30,325 bases of DNA from WLJO01 sp032117595 (GTDB lineage: Bacteria; Actinomycetota; Acidimicrobiia; Acidimicrobiales; Ilumatobacteraceae): positions 1-30,325 of the forward strand of contig JAULYZ010000119.1 in the NCBI GenBank assembly GCA_032117595.1, read 5' to 3'. Shown in pieces: positions 28,444 to 30,325 of the stretch (position 1 is the stretch's first letter; every line of letters starts with the position of its first letter). Below the pieces are notes generated by a model. It ran no database searches. It saw nothing but the letters and a program-made list of their open reading frames with translations, and had not been told where the DNA came from. A program made the translations under genes and the position numbers.

Positions 28444-29265
28444 TCAGGTGCGGCGGGTCCTGTCGTCGGGGCGAGTCGGCAGATCGAGCACCTCGGTCTG
28501 GATCCACTCGATGAGTCGCGCCCGGCGATAGCGCTCGGCTCGACCCGAGACACTGCGCCGCGCCGCCAGCTCGTCGGTGGTGAGACCCGATGCGAGGGCG
28601 CCCAGGAACCGGAGGTCGTCGTCGTGGGCACCCGATTCGGCGACCGCCTGCAGCACGTCGACCACGTCGTCGAAGGCACTTCCAGATCCGAATCGCTCGT
28701 GCCGTTGCACCTGCGCGGTCTCGACGGTGCCGTCGATGGGCGACCCGGCCGGAGCTGCCGTGCACCGGAGCGCAACGCCGTCGCCCGCAAGCGCGCCGTG
28801 GCGGCGCAGGCGCGCCGGGCGGGTGAACGTGTGGTACTCGATCTCGCGCAGCAGGTTCCCGGCGAGGTGCACCGGGCGTCGTTCCACCGGGAAGTGCCGG
28901 ATCACGATCCACGCCTCGGCGAGCAAATCGTCGAGCACCGCTCCCGGTGGGTGCCCCATCCAGGCAGCCCGACGCCGCGCAACGGCGATGAGGCCGGGGA
29001 CGAGTCGTTGCAGCACCACCCGGGCAGCCAGCGGGTCGCTGCGGGCGGCAGTGACCAGCGCAGCAAGCGCCCGGTCGGCATCGGCGTGCGCCGTGGCGTC
29101 GGAGTCCCCGTTGCCGCGGGTCACGTCGCCCGGGGCGGGTGAGGGACGCCAGCCCGAGGCCACGAGGAGTTCGTCGAGGTCGCAGTGCTCCGTGGAGCGC
29201 ACGAGTCGTCGCCAGTCGAGGTCGAGGCGCTGTGCGGTCGGGTGGTTCGGTGATGGGGTCGGCAT
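28444..29265 (-). CDS. Sigma-factor-like / helix-turn-helix protein of unknown role
   Basis: A 273-aa protein I do not assign firmly. The middle part (LAARVVLQRLVPGLIAVARRRAAW ... VLDDLLAEAWIVIRHFPVERRPVHLAGNLLREIEYHTFTR) looks like a sigma70 region 2 helical bundle, as in ECF-like factors. The C-terminal part from about residue 218 (LRFLGALASGLTTDELAARRSVSGRAERYRRARLIEWIQ) looks like a helix-turn-helix of region 4 type. Residues 30-70 are polar and low in complexity. I chose ATG 29265 because a longer reading to GTG 29316 only adds Arg/Ala/Val repeats coded by direct repeats; CACCCT, an imperfect -10 box, ends 6 nt before this ATG. It diverges from the carbamoylase gene. Whether it binds RNA polymerase is unproven. 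Confidence 0.6.
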   Translation of the reverse strand: MPTPSPNHPTAQRLDLDWRRLVRSTEHCDLDELLVASGWRPSPAPGDVTRGNGDSDATAHADADRALAALVTAARSDPLAARVVLQRLVPGLIAVARRRAAWMGHPPGAVLDDLLAEAWIVIRHFPVERRPVHLAGNLLREIEYHTFTRPARLRRHGALAGDGVALRCTAAPAGSPIDGTVETAQVQRHERFGSGSAFDDVVDVLQAVAESGAHDDDLRFLGALASGLTTDELAARRSVSGRAERYRRARLIEWIQTEVLDLPTRPDDRTRRT

Positions 29266-29284
29266 GGGCGCAGGGTGCGCCGGC

Positions 29285-29320
29285 GACCTCACCGCAGATC
29301 TCACCGCGGGTCTCACCGCG
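29285..29320. repeat. Three 12-bp direct repeats upstream of the sigma-like gene
   Basis: GACCTCACCGCA, GATCTCACCGCG and GGTCTCACCGCG stand end to end (29285-29296, 29297-29308, 29309-29320). The core TCACCGC is constant. They lie 20-55 bp upstream of the chosen start of the sigma-like gene and about 80 bp upstream of the divergent carbamoylase start, so a regulator site is plausible. Nothing else was identified in the 133-bp gap apart from possible -10 boxes. Confidence 0.7.
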
Positions 29321-29398
29321 CAGGCGGGGACACCTCACCAACCCGGGACGAAGGCCCTGTTCGGCCCGTGTGGGTCGTGCGTGGCAGCATGAACACCC

Positions 29399-30325
29399 AT
29401 GAGTCGCATCGTCACCGTCGGAGCCGGCCAGCTCGGCCCCGTCAACCGGGAGCACTCCCGTGCCGACGTCGTCGAGCGCCTCGTCACCCTGCTTCGTCAG
29501 GGCGCCAAGCAGGGTTGCGACCTCGTGGTCTTCCCCGAGCTCGCCCTCACCACCTTCTTCCCCCGTTGGTTCGTTGCCGACATCACCGAGTTCGACCACT
29601 ACTACGAGCGTTCGATGCCCAACGCCGAGACCCAGCCGCTCTTCGACGAGGCCAAGCGACTCGGTGTGGGTTTCTGTCTCGGCTACGCACTCCTCGACGG
29701 GGCCGGTCGCCGCTGGAACGTGCAGACCCTCGTCGAGCGCGACGGCCGCATCGTGGGCACCTTCAAGAAGGTGCACATCCCGGGCCACGAGCACCACGAA
29801 CCGGACCGGCCCTTCCAGCACGCCGAGCGGTACTACTTCGAGCCGAGCCCCGAGGGCTTCGGCGTGTGGCGGGCGTTCGACGGAATCTTCGGGATGATGA
29901 TCTGCAACGACCGACGCTGGCCCGAGACCTACCGCGAGATGGGGCTGCAGGGAGTCGAGATGATCCTCTGCGGGTACAACACCCCGATCCACTACGTGCC
30001 CGATCCGAGCCAGGACATCCTGCAGGGGTTCCACAACGCACTCGTCATGCAGTCGGGCGCCTATCAGAACGGCACGTGGGTGGTCGGTGTCGCCAAGGGC
30101 GGCGTGGAAGAGGGCGTGGATTCGCTCGGCCAGTCGTGCATCGTTGCACCGAGCGGCCAGATCGTGGCACAGGCCTACACCACCGGCGACGAGCTCATCG
30201 TGGCCCGGTGCGATCTCGACTGGTGCGCTCGCTACAAGAACACCCTCTTCGACTTCGACCGCTACCGCCGCCCCGAGGTGTACCGACGCATCACCGCGCA
30301 GCGGGGCGCGATCCTGCCCGAGTGA
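29399..30325 (+). CDS. N-carbamoyl-D-amino acid amidohydrolase (nitrilase superfamily)
   Basis: Carbon-nitrogen hydrolase of 308 aa, complete to the last base of the window. Related enzymes cleave N-carbamoyl-D-amino acids to D-amino acid, CO2 and ammonia. The triad is Glu47 (VVFPELALTTFFPRW), Lys124 (GTFKKVHIPG) and Cys169 (MMICNDRRWPETYR); Glu47 matches the numbering I recall for the Agrobacterium enzyme. 'HEHHEPDRPFQHAERYYFEPS', 'CGYNTPIHYVPDPSQD' and 'FHNALVMQSGAYQNGTWVVGVAKGG' are close to D-carbamoylase sequences. ATG 29399 gives the standard MSRIVTVGAGQLGPV beginning, with CAGCAT ending 8 nt upstream. No hydantoinase or racemase is beside it in the window. Cytoplasmic; other N-carbamoyl substrates (pyrimidine breakdown) remain possible. 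Confidence 0.92.
   Translation: MSRIVTVGAGQLGPVNREHSRADVVERLVTLLRQGAKQGCDLVVFPELALTTFFPRWFVADITEFDHYYERSMPNAETQPLFDEAKRLGVGFCLGYALLDGAGRRWNVQTLVERDGRIVGTFKKVHIPGHEHHEPDRPFQHAERYYFEPSPEGFGVWRAFDGIFGMMICNDRRWPETYREMGLQGVEMILCGYNTPIHYVPDPSQDILQGFHNALVMQSGAYQNGTWVVGVAKGGVEEGVDSLGQSCIVAPSGQIVAQAYTTGDELIVARCDLDWCARYKNTLFDFDRYRRPEVYRRITAQRGAILPE

Overview
The window is gene-dense, GC-rich chromosomal DNA. It fits a free-living, aerobic or facultative Actinomycetota; an Acidimicrobiia-like lineage is my best guess, but no rRNA or marker protein fixes this. Supporting signs are the base composition, scattered acyl-CoA metabolism genes, a PPOX-class flavin/F420 protein, GTG starts, and many start codons sitting 6-8 nt behind a TANNNT -10 box with no Shine-Dalgarno sequence (leaderless transcription). 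No phage, IS element, CRISPR array or rRNA was seen, and no gene-free stretch exceeds 300 bp.

Left part (1-7124): a sulfonate/nitrate-type ABC permease (cut by the window edge) and its lipoprotein binding protein, divergent from a one-module A-T-TE NRPS-like enzyme. Then come an FAD-dependent oxidoreductase, a HAD phosphatase, tRNA-Lys(UUU) and a two-repeat PQ-loop membrane protein.

Zinc operon (7216-10418): znuA-znuC-znuB-zur, all overlapping. A Fur-family 7-1-7 palindrome lies over the znuA start codon, and ZnuC has a histidine-rich N-terminus built from a 15-bp tandem repeat.

Middle (10434-17542): acyl-CoA dehydrogenase, acyl-CoA synthetase, an o-succinylbenzoate synthase/N-acylamino acid racemase-type enolase, an enoyl-CoA hydratase-family protein, and a molybdopterin oxidoreductase of unknown substrate.

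Formate dehydrogenase operon (24186 down to 18735, minus strand; a metal-binding lipoprotein gene follows): folD, then a catalytic subunit with an in-frame UGA read as selenocysteine and followed by a SECIS-like hairpin, then a NuoE-NuoF fusion diaphorase subunit, then an iron-sulfur subunit. The catalytic polypeptide lacks its N-terminal [4Fe-4S] domain; that domain is at the C-terminus of the separate iron-sulfur subunit, two genes downstream. This split, selenocysteine-containing, NAD-type formate dehydrogenase coupled to FolD is the most interesting system here. It should oxidise formate from the tetrahydrofolate C1 pool to CO2 and deliver electrons to NAD+.

Right part (24316-30325): prolyl-tRNA synthetase, a nitroreductase, an APH-like phosphotransferase, a PPOX protein, a sigma-factor-like protein with 12-bp direct repeats upstream, and an N-carbamoyl-D-amino acid amidohydrolase.
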